Shown: one piece after another, positions 17,380 through 26,297 of the stretch
Position numbering within the stretch: the first letter of the stretch is position 1
How the letters are laid out: each line of letters begins with the position of its first letter
Assembly: GCF_005938225.1 (NCBI RefSeq)
Contig: NZ_VCPC01000002.1
Span: forward strand, 1,240,001 to 1,304,000
Source: Arenibacterium halophilum
GTDB lineage: Bacteria > Pseudomonadota > Alphaproteobacteria > Rhodobacterales > Rhodobacteraceae
Reading direction: 5' to 3'
Length of the DNA stretch: 64,000 bases
Notes under the pieces: model-generated
The model's database searches: none
What the model was told of the DNA's origin: nothing
What the model saw: the letters and a program-made list of their open reading frames with translations, nothing else
Position numbers and translations under genes: made by a program

Positions 17380-18681
17380 TCAAGCCCCTCCCGGCAATAA
17401 AATATCGAGACGCGGCGTTTCGGGCCGCGGACGATACCATGTCAGATCAACGACAGTGCCGCCGAACATTCCCGCGACCTGACGGGCGGTATCGGCCTGA
17501 GCAGCATCGTAATAGCGGACTTGCCCTTGCGACGCCGCGATAGGCGCATATCGCTCGCGCAGACTGTTGGCGCCGGCCAAAGCCAAGGCGGCACGCAGTG
17601 CCTCGCCATTCGGCGCGTTCAGATGTGCCGTGTGCACGACCACATCCAGCCCCGCCAGACCGGTCAGCCCGGATGCGTCGCATCCAAGGCAGATTGGCAT
17701 CTGGTCCGATGATGGCAGATGCATTTCCCCGGGCGCTGTCGCGTGAAAATCTGTACGGGCCGTGTCCTCTGCGATCCACGCCTGCTGCGATGCAATGCTT
17801 GGCGATGCAATGCTTGGCGCGATGGGAACCAGCCTGGGCGACGTGGGAAACACAGGCATCGCCACGCGGGTGCTCCGTGTCGGAACCCTCTCGTCAATCA
17901 GGGCGGGATCTTCCGACAGCAGCGCAGGAACGCGCCGAACGGGCCCTGCCGACGATGCAATGGGCGCATCTGGACCGGCCTGCACGTCACCCGGAGCGAG
18001 CATGGCCGACGATGGTTGCGGCGCGCGCGCCACAACTGCAGGCACCACCGGGCGAACGGCGCTTGTCTCGTCGGATGAGGGGGCCACTGCGGGCTCGGCT
18101 CTGGTCAGAACAATGATGGCCCCGGCACCTAGCATCGCCAGCGCAAGCACAAGCGCCGCGAAGATGGGCCATCGGCGCCGAGGCGTGCCCTGAGCCGCCG
18201 CAAATCCCGTGCTGAGGGGTTTCGAGATTGGGCGCGCCTGCGCGACAGACGCTTTGCGATCCGACACCGGATCAAGCACCGTTCCGTCCGGACCTGTTTG
18301 GTCAGTCTCGGGTTCGGCGTCATAGGTCGCAGGGTCAGACCGGGCGGCAAATTGCGAAATCAGCTCTGCACGGCGCTCGCGCACGGTTTTGCGGGCCTGC
18401 TCTGGGTTGTCGGCGTTCAGCGTGATCAGCTGGGCAAGCTCGACGGGATCATTCTGGGCCGTGCCCTTCTCTTCCGGTTCGGCTTCGCGCTCCCAGGGCT
18501 TGCGCACGGGCAGCACCCGCCGCTCCGGAGCATCGCCGAGTGTTACCGTCCGCGCCTCACGCGCCAAGCGCAGGCGCTCGGACCAGCTGAGCGTTCTGTC
18601 GAGATAGCCGGCCTCCCTTGTGTCCTCATTCGAGGCTGCAAGCGAGACGTGCCGTTTCACATTGCCCATCTGGGCCACCAT
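17380..18681 (-). CDS. Single-pass membrane protein with LytR_C-like periplasmic domain
   Basis: About 433 residues. The cytoplasmic N-terminus (about 170 residues) is charged and low in structure, with RLRLAREARTV and the EQARKTVRERRAELI helix. One transmembrane helix follows (WPIFAALVLALAMLGAGAIIVL). Then comes a long Pro/Ala/Ser-rich linker and a C-terminal domain of the LytR_C type (LDVVVHTAHLNAPNGEALRAAL..., ending near DILLPGGA). It is the first gene of the unit with the OmpA-like and Sel1 proteins, all three being envelope proteins. The start is uncertain: ATG 18681 and ATG 18669 are both possible and neither has a strong ribosome binding site. Confidence 0.7.
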   Translation of the reverse strand: MVAQMGNVKRHVSLAASNEDTREAGYLDRTLSWSERLRLAREARTVTLGDAPERRVLPVRKPWEREAEPEEKGTAQNDPVELAQLITLNADNPEQARKTVRERRAELISQFAARSDPATYDAEPETDQTGPDGTVLDPVSDRKASVAQARPISKPLSTGFAAAQGTPRRRWPIFAALVLALAMLGAGAIIVLTRAEPAVAPSSDETSAVRPVVPAVVARAPQPSSAMLAPGDVQAGPDAPIASSAGPVRRVPALLSEDPALIDERVPTRSTRVAMPVFPTSPRLVPIAPSIASPSIASQQAWIAEDTARTDFHATAPGEMHLPSSDQMPICLGCDASGLTGLAGLDVVVHTAHLNAPNGEALRAALALAGANSLRERYAPIAASQGQVRYYDAAQADTARQVAGMFGGTVVDLTWYRPRPETPRLDILLPGGA

Positions 18682-18754
18682 CACCAATCAACACACCAAT
18701 ACCCAAACAGTATAGCGCAATTGCGCGAAAAGTCAGCACGGACGCGGAAATGTG

Positions 18755-18784
18755 AAAGGCCGCGCCCGGTCAGGCGCGGCCTTT
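18755..18784 (-). terminator. Intrinsic terminator after the PRC-barrel gene
   Basis: A perfect stem, GGCCGCGCC (18758-18766) and GGCGCGGCC (18773-18781), with a 6-nt loop, flanked by AAA and TTT. It lies 51 bp beyond the stop of the minus-strand PRC-barrel gene and could work on both strands. Confidence 0.7.
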
Positions 18785-18835
18785 GTTCAATATTGTCCTG
18801 CGCTTCAGGGATGCCCCCCTGCCAGCAGGGACCAC

Positions 18836-19192
18836 CTAGATCCAGTAATAGGGCATTGCGTAGTGATCGTGCACGCGCTGTTCCCAGTCGCGATCATGCT
18901 GCCAGTTGGTGTCGCGTGTCGGGGCGCGTTCCAGCTGATCCTGCGTGATCCCGGTGACATAACCCTCTTTCGAGGTGTCGTATTTCAGCGCATCCCACGG
19001 CACTGGATGTTGCGTTTCGCCAAGTCCGAGGAAGCCGCCGAAATGCATCACGGCATAAGCCACCTTTCCTGACTTCTTGTCGATCATCACGTGGTCGATA
19101 TGGCCAACCTTGTCGCCGTCATTGCCATAAACGTTGGTTCCGTCCACGTCAGCCGAGGACACCAGAGCGGATGTGTATTCCATCGTCGTCAT
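18836..19192 (-). CDS. PRC-barrel domain protein
   Basis: A 118-residue cytoplasmic protein with one PRC-barrel domain: GTNVYGNDGDKVGHIDHVMIDKKSGKVAYAVMHFGGFLGLGETQHPVPW, given here only as its outline (KVGHIDHVMID, then GGFLGLG, then HPVPWDAL). PRC-barrels occur in photosynthetic reaction centre H subunits and RimM. Stand-alone versions in this group are often stress- or osmotically induced, but function is unknown. ATG at 19192 is preceded by a strong GGAGGAG. A monocistronic gene with its own terminator. Confidence 0.88.
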   Translation of the reverse strand: MTTMEYTSALVSSADVDGTNVYGNDGDKVGHIDHVMIDKKSGKVAYAVMHFGGFLGLGETQHPVPWDALKYDTSKEGYVTGITQDQLERAPTRDTNWQHDRDWEQRVHDHYAMPYYWI

Positions 19193-19321
19193 CGTTTTCT
19201 CCTCCGTTACGGATTGGTTTCCGTTACGCGAACAAAACGTCTGAACCCGATCCAATGTTCCGGTTTCGTTTGACTGCGGCAAGCGCCTGCAAGCCAGTTT
19301 CCGCCGAGCCGGGTGCGGCAG

Positions 19322-19720
19322 TCAGCCAACATCTTCCACGGGCGCTCCCGCTGCCTGCCATTCGCTGAATCCGCCTGCCAGATGGGCAACCGGCGTCAGG
19401 CCCATGTCTTGCGCCACCCGTGCCGACAGGGCCGAGCGCCACGCGCTTGCGCAGTAGAAGACATAGGTTTTGTCCTGGTTGAACACCGGCTTGTGATACG
19501 GGCTGTCCGGGTCGATCCAGAATTCCAGCATTCCGCGCGGGCAGGAAAACGCACCGGGGATCTTGCCTTCGCGCTTCAACTCGCGCGGGTCGCGCAGATC
19601 GACGATGACGTGATCGGGCGAGCCAAGCAGCGCGCGCAAGGTATCAACGCTGATCGTCTCGACAACAGTATTGGCCTCGGCCACCATGTCTTTGACATGT
19701 CGGGTAATTGTTTGGGGCAT
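19322..19720 (-). CDS. Rhodanese-like sulfurtransferase
   Basis: A 132-residue single-domain rhodanese. The active-site loop begins at Cys90 (FYCASAWRSA). Conserved supports are VDLRDPREL, the RGMLEFWID segment that is usual in a YgaP/GlpE-like subfamily, and LAGGFSEWQAAG. It transfers sulfane sulfur from a donor such as thiosulfate to cyanide or a thiol acceptor; the natural partner is unknown. The loop CASAWRS is longer than that of GlpE and fits a thiol or redox role. Confidence 0.88.
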   Translation of the reverse strand: MPQTITRHVKDMVAEANTVVETISVDTLRALLGSPDHVIVDLRDPRELKREGKIPGAFSCPRGMLEFWIDPDSPYHKPVFNQDKTYVFYCASAWRSALSARVAQDMGLTPVAHLAGGFSEWQAAGAPVEDVG

Positions 19721-19745
19721 TTATTTTGATCCGTTACGTTTCGTA

Positions 19746-21137
19746 TCACTTCGGGTCGGCGACCGTGGGCAGGCCACAAGCCGCTTCAATCACCGCTCCC
19801 GCGCGGAACAGGACATCTTCGCGGAAGCGGTCTGCGATCAGCTGCACCCCGCAAGGCGCGTCACCGGCCATGCCGGTCGATACGGCCAGCCCGGGCATGC
19901 CCAGCGTCGGCAGCGCGCGCTGGATCAACTGCGCCTCCATCACCCGGTCGAAATCGGCCTCGGACCGGATGTCGAGATCCTGTTCAAAGGGCAGCATCCC
20001 GGAACTGGGGCACAGCACCACAGGATAATCCGCCAGAAAGCGTGCCCAATCGCGTTGGACGCCAACACGCGCGCGCAGCGCCTCCATCAATGCGGGCAGA
20101 TCCATTTCGGGCGAATCCGCCGTCATCCGGGCAAAAACGAACTGCGCGGCGGCATCCCCTTCGCGGGCAATCATGTCGGTGGTGTACCGTGCCTCTGCCA
20201 TCCAGAGCTGGGCGTTGATGTCAGCCGCCTTGCGGAATCCGGGCCCGCTCACGGTATCCACGTGCCAGCCTGCCGCACGCAGGGCCGCCGCCGCGCGATC
20301 CAGCGCTTCGGTCACCTCAGGTGCAACAGGCATACCATCGGGCGCTGCGATCAGCCCAACGCGCCGCGGCAACGCGCCTGCCTCCAGCGGAGCGGGCACC
20401 CACCACGGATCTTCGGTGCTGCCGACCGCCATGGCCGTCAGCGCCATGCGCGTATCGGCCACCGAGCGGGCGATCGGACCCGACACCGCCATCAGCTGTG
20501 CCCCAAGCAACCGATCCGGCCCCGAGGCATTGCGCGCGGGCACACGCCCCAGCGTGGGCCGTATCCCCTGCAACCCGCAGGCATAGGCCGGATAGCGGAT
20601 CGACCCGGCGATATCGGTGCCATGTGCGATGGCACACATCCCCGCCGCCACGGCCGAGGCCGCCCCACCTGACGATCCGCCCGGCGTCAGCGCCGCGTTG
20701 CGCGGATTCAACGTGCGACCATGCAGCCCGTTTTCGGTGAACCAGCGCATCGAAAACGCGGGCGTATTGGTGCGCCCCACGATCACCGCGCCCGCCGCGC
20801 GCAGGTTGGCGACGACGGGGCTGTCGCTTTGGGCCATCAGGTCACGTTGCAGGGTCAGCCCGTTGGTGGTAGCGCAGCCCGCCTGATCGACGTTGACCTT
20901 GATCGTCACCGGCACACCCGCCAGCGGCCCCGGGTCATCGCCCCGCGCCAACGCTGCATCCACCGCTTCGGCCGCTTGCAAGGCCGCGTCCGGGTCGTGC
21001 TGGACGATGGCGTTCAACCCCGGGTTCACGGCCTCGATCCGGTCAAGATGGTCGCGCGCCACGCGCGCCGCCGTTACCTCGCCCGCGCGGACCTGCGCGG
21101 CAATATCGACCGCCTGCCACCTGAAACTGTCTGTCAT
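19746..21137 (-). CDS. Amidase-signature family hydrolase
   Basis: A 463-residue member of the amidase signature family (GatA/AtzE/fatty amide hydrolase type). The Ser-Ser-Lys triad is visible: Lys80 in GVPVTIKVNVD, the Ser pair at 155/156 in GGSSGGAASAV, and Ser179 in TDIAGSIRYPA. The Gly/Ser-rich core is complete, so the enzyme is probably active. The substrate cannot be told. It is not beside gatB or gatC, so transamidation is unlikely. GGGAGG precedes the ATG. Confidence 0.9.
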   Translation of the reverse strand: MTDSFRWQAVDIAAQVRAGEVTAARVARDHLDRIEAVNPGLNAIVQHDPDAALQAAEAVDAALARGDDPGPLAGVPVTIKVNVDQAGCATTNGLTLQRDLMAQSDSPVVANLRAAGAVIVGRTNTPAFSMRWFTENGLHGRTLNPRNAALTPGGSSGGAASAVAAGMCAIAHGTDIAGSIRYPAYACGLQGIRPTLGRVPARNASGPDRLLGAQLMAVSGPIARSVADTRMALTAMAVGSTEDPWWVPAPLEAGALPRRVGLIAAPDGMPVAPEVTEALDRAAAALRAAGWHVDTVSGPGFRKAADINAQLWMAEARYTTDMIAREGDAAAQFVFARMTADSPEMDLPALMEALRARVGVQRDWARFLADYPVVLCPSSGMLPFEQDLDIRSEADFDRVMEAQLIQRALPTLGMPGLAVSTGMAGDAPCGVQLIADRFREDVLFRAGAVIEAACGLPTVADPK

Positions 21138-21204
21138 GCGCCTCCCCCTGACGATATCGACAGGTTGGCCGCAATTGGGCGCATGTTCAATGGCCTTCGC
21201 GCGC

Positions 21205-21414
21205 CTAGCCTGCGGTCATCGTGGCAAGAATGTCGTCGCGTGCCTCGGTCAACCGCACCCGATAGCGGCGCAGCGCCTTGCAGGCGAATTTGTTGTGCCG
21301 TGCCGCGTTGGTTTTTGGGTCTTTGCGCGCGTCCGCTTCAAGATCGGTGATGCAGGTATCGACTTCTTCGATTTCCTTGATGATCTCGGCCAGGTCCTTT
21401 GCCGTATCCGTCAT
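21205..21414 (-). CDS. Small hypothetical coiled-coil protein
   Basis: A 69-residue cytoplasmic protein of unknown function. It is nearly all helix and charged: MTDTAKDLAEIIKEIEEVD, then a short Lys/Asn-rich hinge, then ALRRYRVRLTEARDDIL. Heptad spacing suggests a helical hairpin. AAGGG lies upstream of the ATG at 21414. It lies 111 bp beyond the pterin-binding methyltransferase gene on the same strand and may be the last gene of that unit. Confidence 0.6.
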   Translation of the reverse strand: MTDTAKDLAEIIKEIEEVDTCITDLEADARKDPKTNAARHNKFACKALRRYRVRLTEARDDILATMTAG

Positions 21415-21525
21415 GCCAATTGCCCTTCGTGCCAAATCAGGCCGAAACCGGCCCTGCCGTGAAAAAAATCCGCCGCGCCCGGTAGGGTGCGGCGGATCAA
21501 GTCTAGGGTCAAAGGCGCGATGCGA

Positions 21526-22587
21526 TCAAGCCCGGCGGCGCCGACTGCCGGCCCGGCCGCCCCGGCCACGTCCCTCTTCGCCGTCTTTCGCAGGCGGCTT
21601 GTTAAAGCGGATCCATTCCCCACCATGCGGGTCGTTGTTGGTCAGGAAGTTGGCGGCGCGGATGGCCTCCATCTCCTTGCCCGCGCGGGATTTGGTAGAA
21701 CCAAGGCCGAACAGCGTGACAAAGGTTTCGTCATCCATGCCCTCGGGCAGCACGATCCCGGCGGCTTCGATCTCGGCTTTCTTCTCGGCGATGGCCTTTT
21801 GCGTCACGGGCAGCGCGACCGGGTTCATGATCGCGCTGGTCATGCCCGCGCCCATCGCCATCGGCAGGAAGGCATTGTTGATCCCGTGGCGGTTGGGCAG
21901 GCCAAAGCTGATGTTCGAGGCGCCGCAGGTCGTGTTCACGCCCAGCTCGTCGCGCAGTCGGCGCACCAGCGTGAACACCTGCAACCCGGCGGTGCCCATC
22001 GCGCCCACCGGCATCACCAGCGGATCGACCACGATGTCATGCGCGGGAATGCCGAAATCGGCGGCGCGCTCCACAATCTTCTTGGCAACGGCGAACCGCA
22101 CGTCCGGGTCTTCGGAAATGCCGGTGTCGTCGTTCGAAATCGCCACAACCGGCACGTTGTATTTCTTGACCAGCGGCAGCACCAGTTCGAGCCGGTCTTC
22201 CTCGCCCGTGACCGAGTTCAGCAGCGGGCGGCCCTGGCACACCTCCAGCCCGGCTTCCAGCGCGCCGGGAACCGAACTGTCGATGCACAGCGGCACATCG
22301 ACCAGCCCCTGCACCAGCTCAACGATCTGGCGCATCAGCGGCGGTTCGGTCTCGTTGGGGTTGGGGTTCGAGTTATAGACCACGCCCGCGTTGATATCGA
22401 GCACGGTCGCCCCGGCGGCAACCTGCGCCAGCGCGTCCTTTTCCACGGTCGAGAAATCGCCCGCTTCCAGCTCGGCCGCCAGTTTCTTGCGGCCCGTCGG
22501 GTTGATCCGCTCGCCGATCACGCAGAACGGCTGGTCAAAGCCGATGATGGCGGTCTTGGTCTTGGATTCAAGGATCGTACGGGTCAT
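21526..22587 (-). CDS. Methyltetrahydrofolate-binding methyltransferase (pterin-binding module, MetH-like)
   Basis: A 353-residue pterin-binding TIM barrel like the folate domain of MetH and the AcsE/MtgA family. Visible motifs are GERINPTGRK, ATVLDINAGV, VPLCIDSS, LLNSVTGEE and GASNISFGLPNR. The C-terminus is Arg/Gly-rich. It overlaps the upstream MTHFR-like gene by 4 bp, so 5-methyl-THF made there could be used at once. Rhodobacterales are known to have split methionine synthases in which this domain is a separate protein; a role as that subunit, or in corrinoid-dependent demethylation, is inferred. No cobalamin-binding or homocysteine domain is present. Confidence 0.82.
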   Translation of the reverse strand: MTRTILESKTKTAIIGFDQPFCVIGERINPTGRKKLAAELEAGDFSTVEKDALAQVAAGATVLDINAGVVYNSNPNPNETEPPLMRQIVELVQGLVDVPLCIDSSVPGALEAGLEVCQGRPLLNSVTGEEDRLELVLPLVKKYNVPVVAISNDDTGISEDPDVRFAVAKKIVERAADFGIPAHDIVVDPLVMPVGAMGTAGLQVFTLVRRLRDELGVNTTCGASNISFGLPNRHGINNAFLPMAMGAGMTSAIMNPVALPVTQKAIAEKKAEIEAAGIVLPEGMDDETFVTLFGLGSTKSRAGKEMEAIRAANFLTNNDPHGGEWIRFNKPPAKDGEEGRGRGGRAGSRRRRA

Positions 22588-23531
22588 GCCTTGGCCTTTT
22601 CTGCGGTGATGTCTGCCGGGCGGGCCGCGTTGCCGCCATTTTCGATGGCCCAGTTGGCATTGGTCTTGATGCCGCCCAAGGGGAAGAAGTGGACGTTCTC
22701 GATGTTGAAATCGGGGTGCGCCGCCTTGTGCGCGGCCAGCTTGGCGATCACCTCGGTCGGCTCGTACGGCAGCAGCAGTTTCGACACGTCCATTGCGCGC
22801 TTTTGCAGCACCTTCAGCGAGGGGCCGACGCCGCAGGCGATGGCGAACTTGATCAGCGTCTGAAGCTTGGCCGGACCGGCGATGCCGATGTGCACCGGAA
22901 TGTCGATGCCCGCCTCGCGCAGGCTGTCGGCCCAGGCGATGATCGGATCGGCGTCAAACGCGAACTGCGTCGCCAGCGCCATCTGCGCGTCCGAGCTGTC
23001 GCGGAACCGCTGTTTCCAGCGCAGCGCGTCGGTCACGTTGGCCATGCCGCCATCGGGGTCGATGTCGCGGTTGCCTTCGGGGTGGCCGGCGACATGCAGG
23101 CGCGTGAACCCGGCATCGCCGAACAGCCCGGTTTCCAGCAGCTGCATCGAGCTGTCGAAGTCGCCATGCGGCTCCGACACGCCACCCGCCAGCACCAGCG
23201 CCTGGCGCACGTCGGCCTCGCCCTGGTAGCGCGCGATCCAGTCGCCCAGCATCGCCTTGTCACGGATGATGCGCGCGGGGAAATGCGGCATCACCTGGAA
23301 CCCGTCGGACGAGAGCCGCTTGGCCGTCGCCACCATATCCTCGATCGGCGTGCCGTCGATATGGGCGATGTACACGCGCGTGCCTTCCGGCAGCAGGGCG
23401 CGGAAATCCTCGACCTTCTCGGCAGTGCGCGGCATCACCTCGATCGAATAGCCCTGCAGAAAGGCCTCGACCTCGGCACTGGCGCCACGCGGCGCGGCGG
23501 CCTCGCGTTTTCTGAAATTCAAAAGTGCCAT
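22584..23531 (-). CDS. Methylenetetrahydrofolate reductase-like protein
   Basis: A 315-residue flavoprotein-type TIM barrel of the MTHFR family: SIEVMPRTAEKVEDFRALLP, MPHFPARIIRD, LVLAGGVSEP and ALATQFAFDADPI, where MetF has the equivalent SDRFT and QFFF segments. It would reduce 5,10-methylene-THF to 5-methyl-THF. The start at 23531 is preferred for GGGAGG 5 nt upstream; a second ATG at 23561 overlaps the stop of the preceding gene and is possible. The three-gene order (virulence-factor domain, MTHFR-like, pterin module) is tightly coupled. Confidence 0.82.
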   Translation of the reverse strand: MALLNFRKREAAAPRGASAEVEAFLQGYSIEVMPRTAEKVEDFRALLPEGTRVYIAHIDGTPIEDMVATAKRLSSDGFQVMPHFPARIIRDKAMLGDWIARYQGEADVRQALVLAGGVSEPHGDFDSSMQLLETGLFGDAGFTRLHVAGHPEGNRDIDPDGGMANVTDALRWKQRFRDSSDAQMALATQFAFDADPIIAWADSLREAGIDIPVHIGIAGPAKLQTLIKFAIACGVGPSLKVLQKRAMDVSKLLLPYEPTEVIAKLAAHKAAHPDFNIENVHFFPLGGIKTNANWAIENGGNAARPADITAEKAKA

Positions 23532-23557
23532 CGCGGCCTCCCAGTATCTGCGCAGGC

Positions 23558-23854
23558 TCATGCCCGCCCGTCGGTGTCGATCAGCGCCTTCAGGCGCGCG
23601 GTGTCGTATTCAGCCTCAAGCCGCGCCACTTCGGCTTCGGCAATCTCCTCCGGCGCGCCATCCATCTCGACCGGATCGCCCTTGCGCCACTCGGCCAGAT
23701 AGGCATCGCTGTCCTTGGCCCCCCCCTTCATCGCGGCTCGGTCGATGGCCTGTTCAAACCGTTCGGCCAGCACCCGTTTTGTGCCGCGCCGGCCCTTGCC
23801 CACGATCACCTGGGCCGGGATATCGCGCCAATAAACAATCGTGACTTCGGGCAT
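23558..23854 (-). CDS. Virulence_fact (PF13769-like) small protein
   Basis: A 98-residue cytoplasmic protein. The N-terminus TIVYWRDIPAQVIVGKGRRG and the later RFEQAIDRAAM and AYLAEWRKGDP match the small Virulence_fact family. Members are commonly beside MTHFR-like genes in this group, as here, where it is the first gene of the unit. The name is historical and no virulence role is implied. Inferred: an accessory factor for the one-carbon enzymes. Confidence 0.75.
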   Translation of the reverse strand: MPEVTIVYWRDIPAQVIVGKGRRGTKRVLAERFEQAIDRAAMKGGAKDSDAYLAEWRKGDPVEMDGAPEEIAEAEVARLEAEYDTARLKALIDTDGRA

Positions 23855-23983
23855 GTGCTGATTCCTTCGCGCCGCCGCGCCTTTGCGCCTGTTTACGGCA
23901 CGCGCGCGCCCCGCCGCTGCCTGTTTTCGACACAACCGCCGATAACAGCGACGTGGGGTGACCCCGCGACGCGACGCAACACC

Positions 23984-24012
23984 TTGCGGCATGGGCACAA
24001 CGCTCCTATTGT
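23984..24012 (+). promoter_or_regulatory. Candidate promoter for ppx/gppA gene
   Basis: TTGCGG (23984-23989), 17 bp, TATTGT (24007-24012), 32 bp before the ATG at 24044. The spacing is ideal and the hexamers are fair matches to a sigma-70 type promoter. Confidence 0.35.
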
Positions 24013-24043
24013 CAAAGTAACTCGAAATCGGAGGGCGTGACCA

Positions 24044-25156
24044 ATGGCGCCCAAGCGTCCCACTGGTGCGGGCGCGTTCCCGAAAGCGGTCGAAAGCCCC
24101 GCGCCTGAACGTCCGGATCCAGCCGAGCTTTATGCCGCGCTGGATCTTGGCACCAATAGCTGTCGTATGCTTGTCGCCCAGCCCAAGGGCAGCGGCTTTC
24201 ATGTGGTGGACAGCTTCTCCAAATCGGTGCAACTCGGCGCCGGTCTGGAACACAGCGGCCGGTTGTCGCGCACCTCGATGGCGCGCACGATCCAGGCGCT
24301 CCGCATCTGTCAGCAGAAGCTGAAGCGCAATCAGGTGTCGCGGATGCGCCTTGTCGCAACCGAAGCCTGCCGGCGTGCCCATAACTCACGCGATTTCATC
24401 CGCCAGGTGCGGCTGGAAACCGGCCTGCGCCTTGAAGTCATCGAACCCGAGGAAGAAGCCCGGCTTGCGGTGATCTCCTGCGCGCCGCTGGTCAGCACCA
24501 AGACCGAACAGCTGCTGGTGGTCGACATCGGCGGCGGCTCGACCGAACTGGTCTGGATCGATCTGTCCTCGGTGCCCCACCGCGACCGGCCCCGCGCCAT
24601 CATGCGGCTGCACGCCGGGTTCCACCCGCCCGCCAGCCCGTTTCCCTCGGCCCGCGTGGTCGACTGGATCTCGGTGCCGCTGGGCGTGGCCACCCTGCGC
24701 GACCAATTTTCTGACGTCACCGACGATGCCGCGCGCTTTGCCCTGATGAGCTGGTTTTTCGAGGAAAACCTTGCCGATTTTGCGCCCTACAAGGACGAGC
24801 AACTGCGCGAGGGGTTCCAGATTGTCGGCACCTCGGGCACCGTGACCACCGTGGCGGCCAGCCACCTTGGCCTGAAACGGTATGATCGCACCAAGGTTGA
24901 CGGGCTGCGCATGACATCCGACCAGATCGACCGCGTGATCCGCCGCTACCTTGCGCTTGGTCCCGCCGGACGGCGCCGCGATCCGCGCATCGGCGAAGAT
25001 CGTCAGGCACTGATCATGTCGGGTGCCGCGATCCTTCAGGCGCTGCTGCGCTGCTGGCCGACCGATCGGCTCTCGGTCGCAGATCGCGGCCTGCGCGAAG
25101 GCCTGTTGTACGCGCAGATGAGCGCAGATGGCGTCCTGGAAGACGGGCCCTTCTAG
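24044..25156 (+). CDS. Ppx/GppA-family phosphatase
   Basis: A 370-residue member of the exopolyphosphatase/guanosine pentaphosphatase family (ASKHA fold). Motifs: [14 protein letters not shown] (phosphate 1), [25 protein letters not shown] (phosphate 2) and the [11 protein letters not shown] loop. It hydrolyses polyphosphate or pppGpp. It is shorter than E. coli Ppx, lacking the C-terminal HD-like domain, as is usual in alphaproteobacteria. GGAGGG lies 8 nt before the ATG. It is followed by a repeat and by rlmE on the same strand. Confidence 0.9.
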   Translation: MAPKRPTGAGAFPKAVESPAPERPDPAELYAALDLGTNSCRMLVAQPKGSGFHVVDSFSKSVQLGAGLEHSGRLSRTSMARTIQALRICQQKLKRNQVSRMRLVATEACRRAHNSRDFIRQVRLETGLRLEVIEPEEEARLAVISCAPLVSTKTEQLLVVDIGGGSTELVWIDLSSVPHRDRPRAIMRLHAGFHPPASPFPSARVVDWISVPLGVATLRDQFSDVTDDAARFALMSWFFEENLADFAPYKDEQLREGFQIVGTSGTVTTVAASHLGLKRYDRTKVDGLRMTSDQIDRVIRRYLALGPAGRRRDPRIGEDRQALIMSGAAILQALLRCWPTDRLSVADRGLREGLLYAQMSADGVLEDGPF

Positions 25157-25164
25157 CCCCCGCA

Positions 25165-25200
25165 TCTCTTTGGGGCCAAATATCCCCGCCGGAGGCTCCC
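25165..25200 (+). repeat. Dispersed repeat, copy 2 (partial)
   Basis: Only the left part of the element is present: CTCTTTGGGGCCAAATAT, followed by CCCCGCCGGAGGC. The two right hairpins are lost or diverged. It starts 9 bp after the stop of the ppx/gppA gene. Confidence 0.6.
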
Positions 25201-25296
25201 CGCCTTCGGCGCAATGCCCCCTTCCGCGACAGCGCGCACCCTTGCCGGGCAGGCCCGCAGCCGCTAAGAAAACCCCTTGCAGCAACGGGCATAACG

Positions 25297-26001
25297 ATGA
25301 CCAAGAACACATCCGGGCGCGGACAGCGCGATCTCAAGGTCAAGGTCAAGACAGCGCGCGGGCGCAAGCTGTCCTCGACCCGTTGGCTGCAACGTCAGTT
25401 GAACGACCCTTATGTGCGTCGCGCGCAGGCCGAAGGCTATCGCGGGCGCGCTGCCTTCAAGATCCTCGAGTTGGACGACAAGTTCCGCTTTCTTGTGCCG
25501 GGCGCCCGCGTCGTCGATCTGGGCTGCGCGCCGGGCGGCTGGCTGCAGGTGGCCGTGAAACGCATCAACGCCCTTGGCGAACGCACCGACAAGAAGGTGG
25601 GCCATATCATTGGCGTCGATCTGCAAGAGGTCGAGCCGATAGCGGGTGCGGACATCTACCAGCTCGACTTCATGGCCGACGACGCCGACCTTCAGGTGAA
25701 AGAGTGGCTTGGTGGCCGCGCCGACGTTGTGATGTCGGATATGGCCGCCGCGTCATCGGGCCACAAGCAGACGGATCACCTGCGCATCATCGCGCTATGC
25801 GAAGCCGCGGCCTATCTGGCTTTTGACGTGCTGGACGAAGGCGGAACCTTTGTCGCCAAGGTTCTGGCCGGCGGGGCCGAAGGAGAATTGCAGAAGCTGC
25901 TGAAGCAGAAGTTCACCAAGGTCGCGAACGTCAAGCCGCCCGCCTCACGCGCGGACAGCTCGGAAAAATTCGTTGTGGCAACGGGCTTTCGCGGCGCCTG
26001 A
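25297..26001 (+). CDS. rlmE: 23S rRNA (uridine-2'-O)-methyltransferase RlmE
   Basis: A 234-residue Rossmann-fold methyltransferase (FtsJ family) that methylates U2552 of 23S rRNA. Motifs: [13 protein letters not shown] with the first catalytic Lys, [11 protein letters not shown] as the AdoMet site, [14 protein letters not shown] with the catalytic Asp, and [10 protein letters not shown] with the second catalytic Lys. Its N-terminus has an extra basic segment, [11 protein letters not shown], likely for RNA binding. Complete and probably active. Confidence 0.95.
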   Translation: MTKNTSGRGQRDLKVKVKTARGRKLSSTRWLQRQLNDPYVRRAQAEGYRGRAAFKILELDDKFRFLVPGARVVDLGCAPGGWLQVAVKRINALGERTDKKVGHIIGVDLQEVEPIAGADIYQLDFMADDADLQVKEWLGGRADVVMSDMAAASSGHKQTDHLRIIALCEAAAYLAFDVLDEGGTFVAKVLAGGAEGELQKLLKQKFTKVANVKPPASRADSSEKFVVATGFRGA

Positions 26002-26208
26002 TATCGTCCCTTGCACGGGTCCCTGCGTCGCCCATGTGGGGCGGCCCCAGCTGGCGATCGCACGCTCCAGAAATGCATGACTGTCCTGCGCGTCCTGCTG
26101 CGGGTTTTCTGGTTTTTTCGAACGATGCGCGGCCTGACGCGACAATCCTTGCTGGCGCAGCAATTCAAACAGCGCCCCATGTGACTGGCGTGTGGTCTGG
26201 GTGGTCAT
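25945..26208 (-). CDS. Small hypothetical protein overlapping the 3' end of rlmE
   Basis: An 87-residue protein on the minus strand. A good ribosome binding site, AGGAG, lies 8 nt before the ATG at 26208, the main reason to list it. The first half is polar with Gln/Arg/Ser and shows [20 protein letters not shown]. The final third runs antisense over 57 bp of rlmE and may be non-functional. No family is recognised. The chance of a spurious ORF is real. Confidence 0.4.
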   Translation of the reverse strand: MTTQTTRQSHGALFELLRQQGLSRQAAHRSKKPENPQQDAQDSHAFLERAIASWGRPTWATQGPVQGTISGAAKARCHNEFFRAVRA

Positions 26209-26297
26209 GGGCGTTTCTCCTGCGGTTCGTTATCCACAGGATGGTGCGGGATTTCGCCACGGCGATGGCCCGATTGCGGCCAAGGCAAGGAATTACA

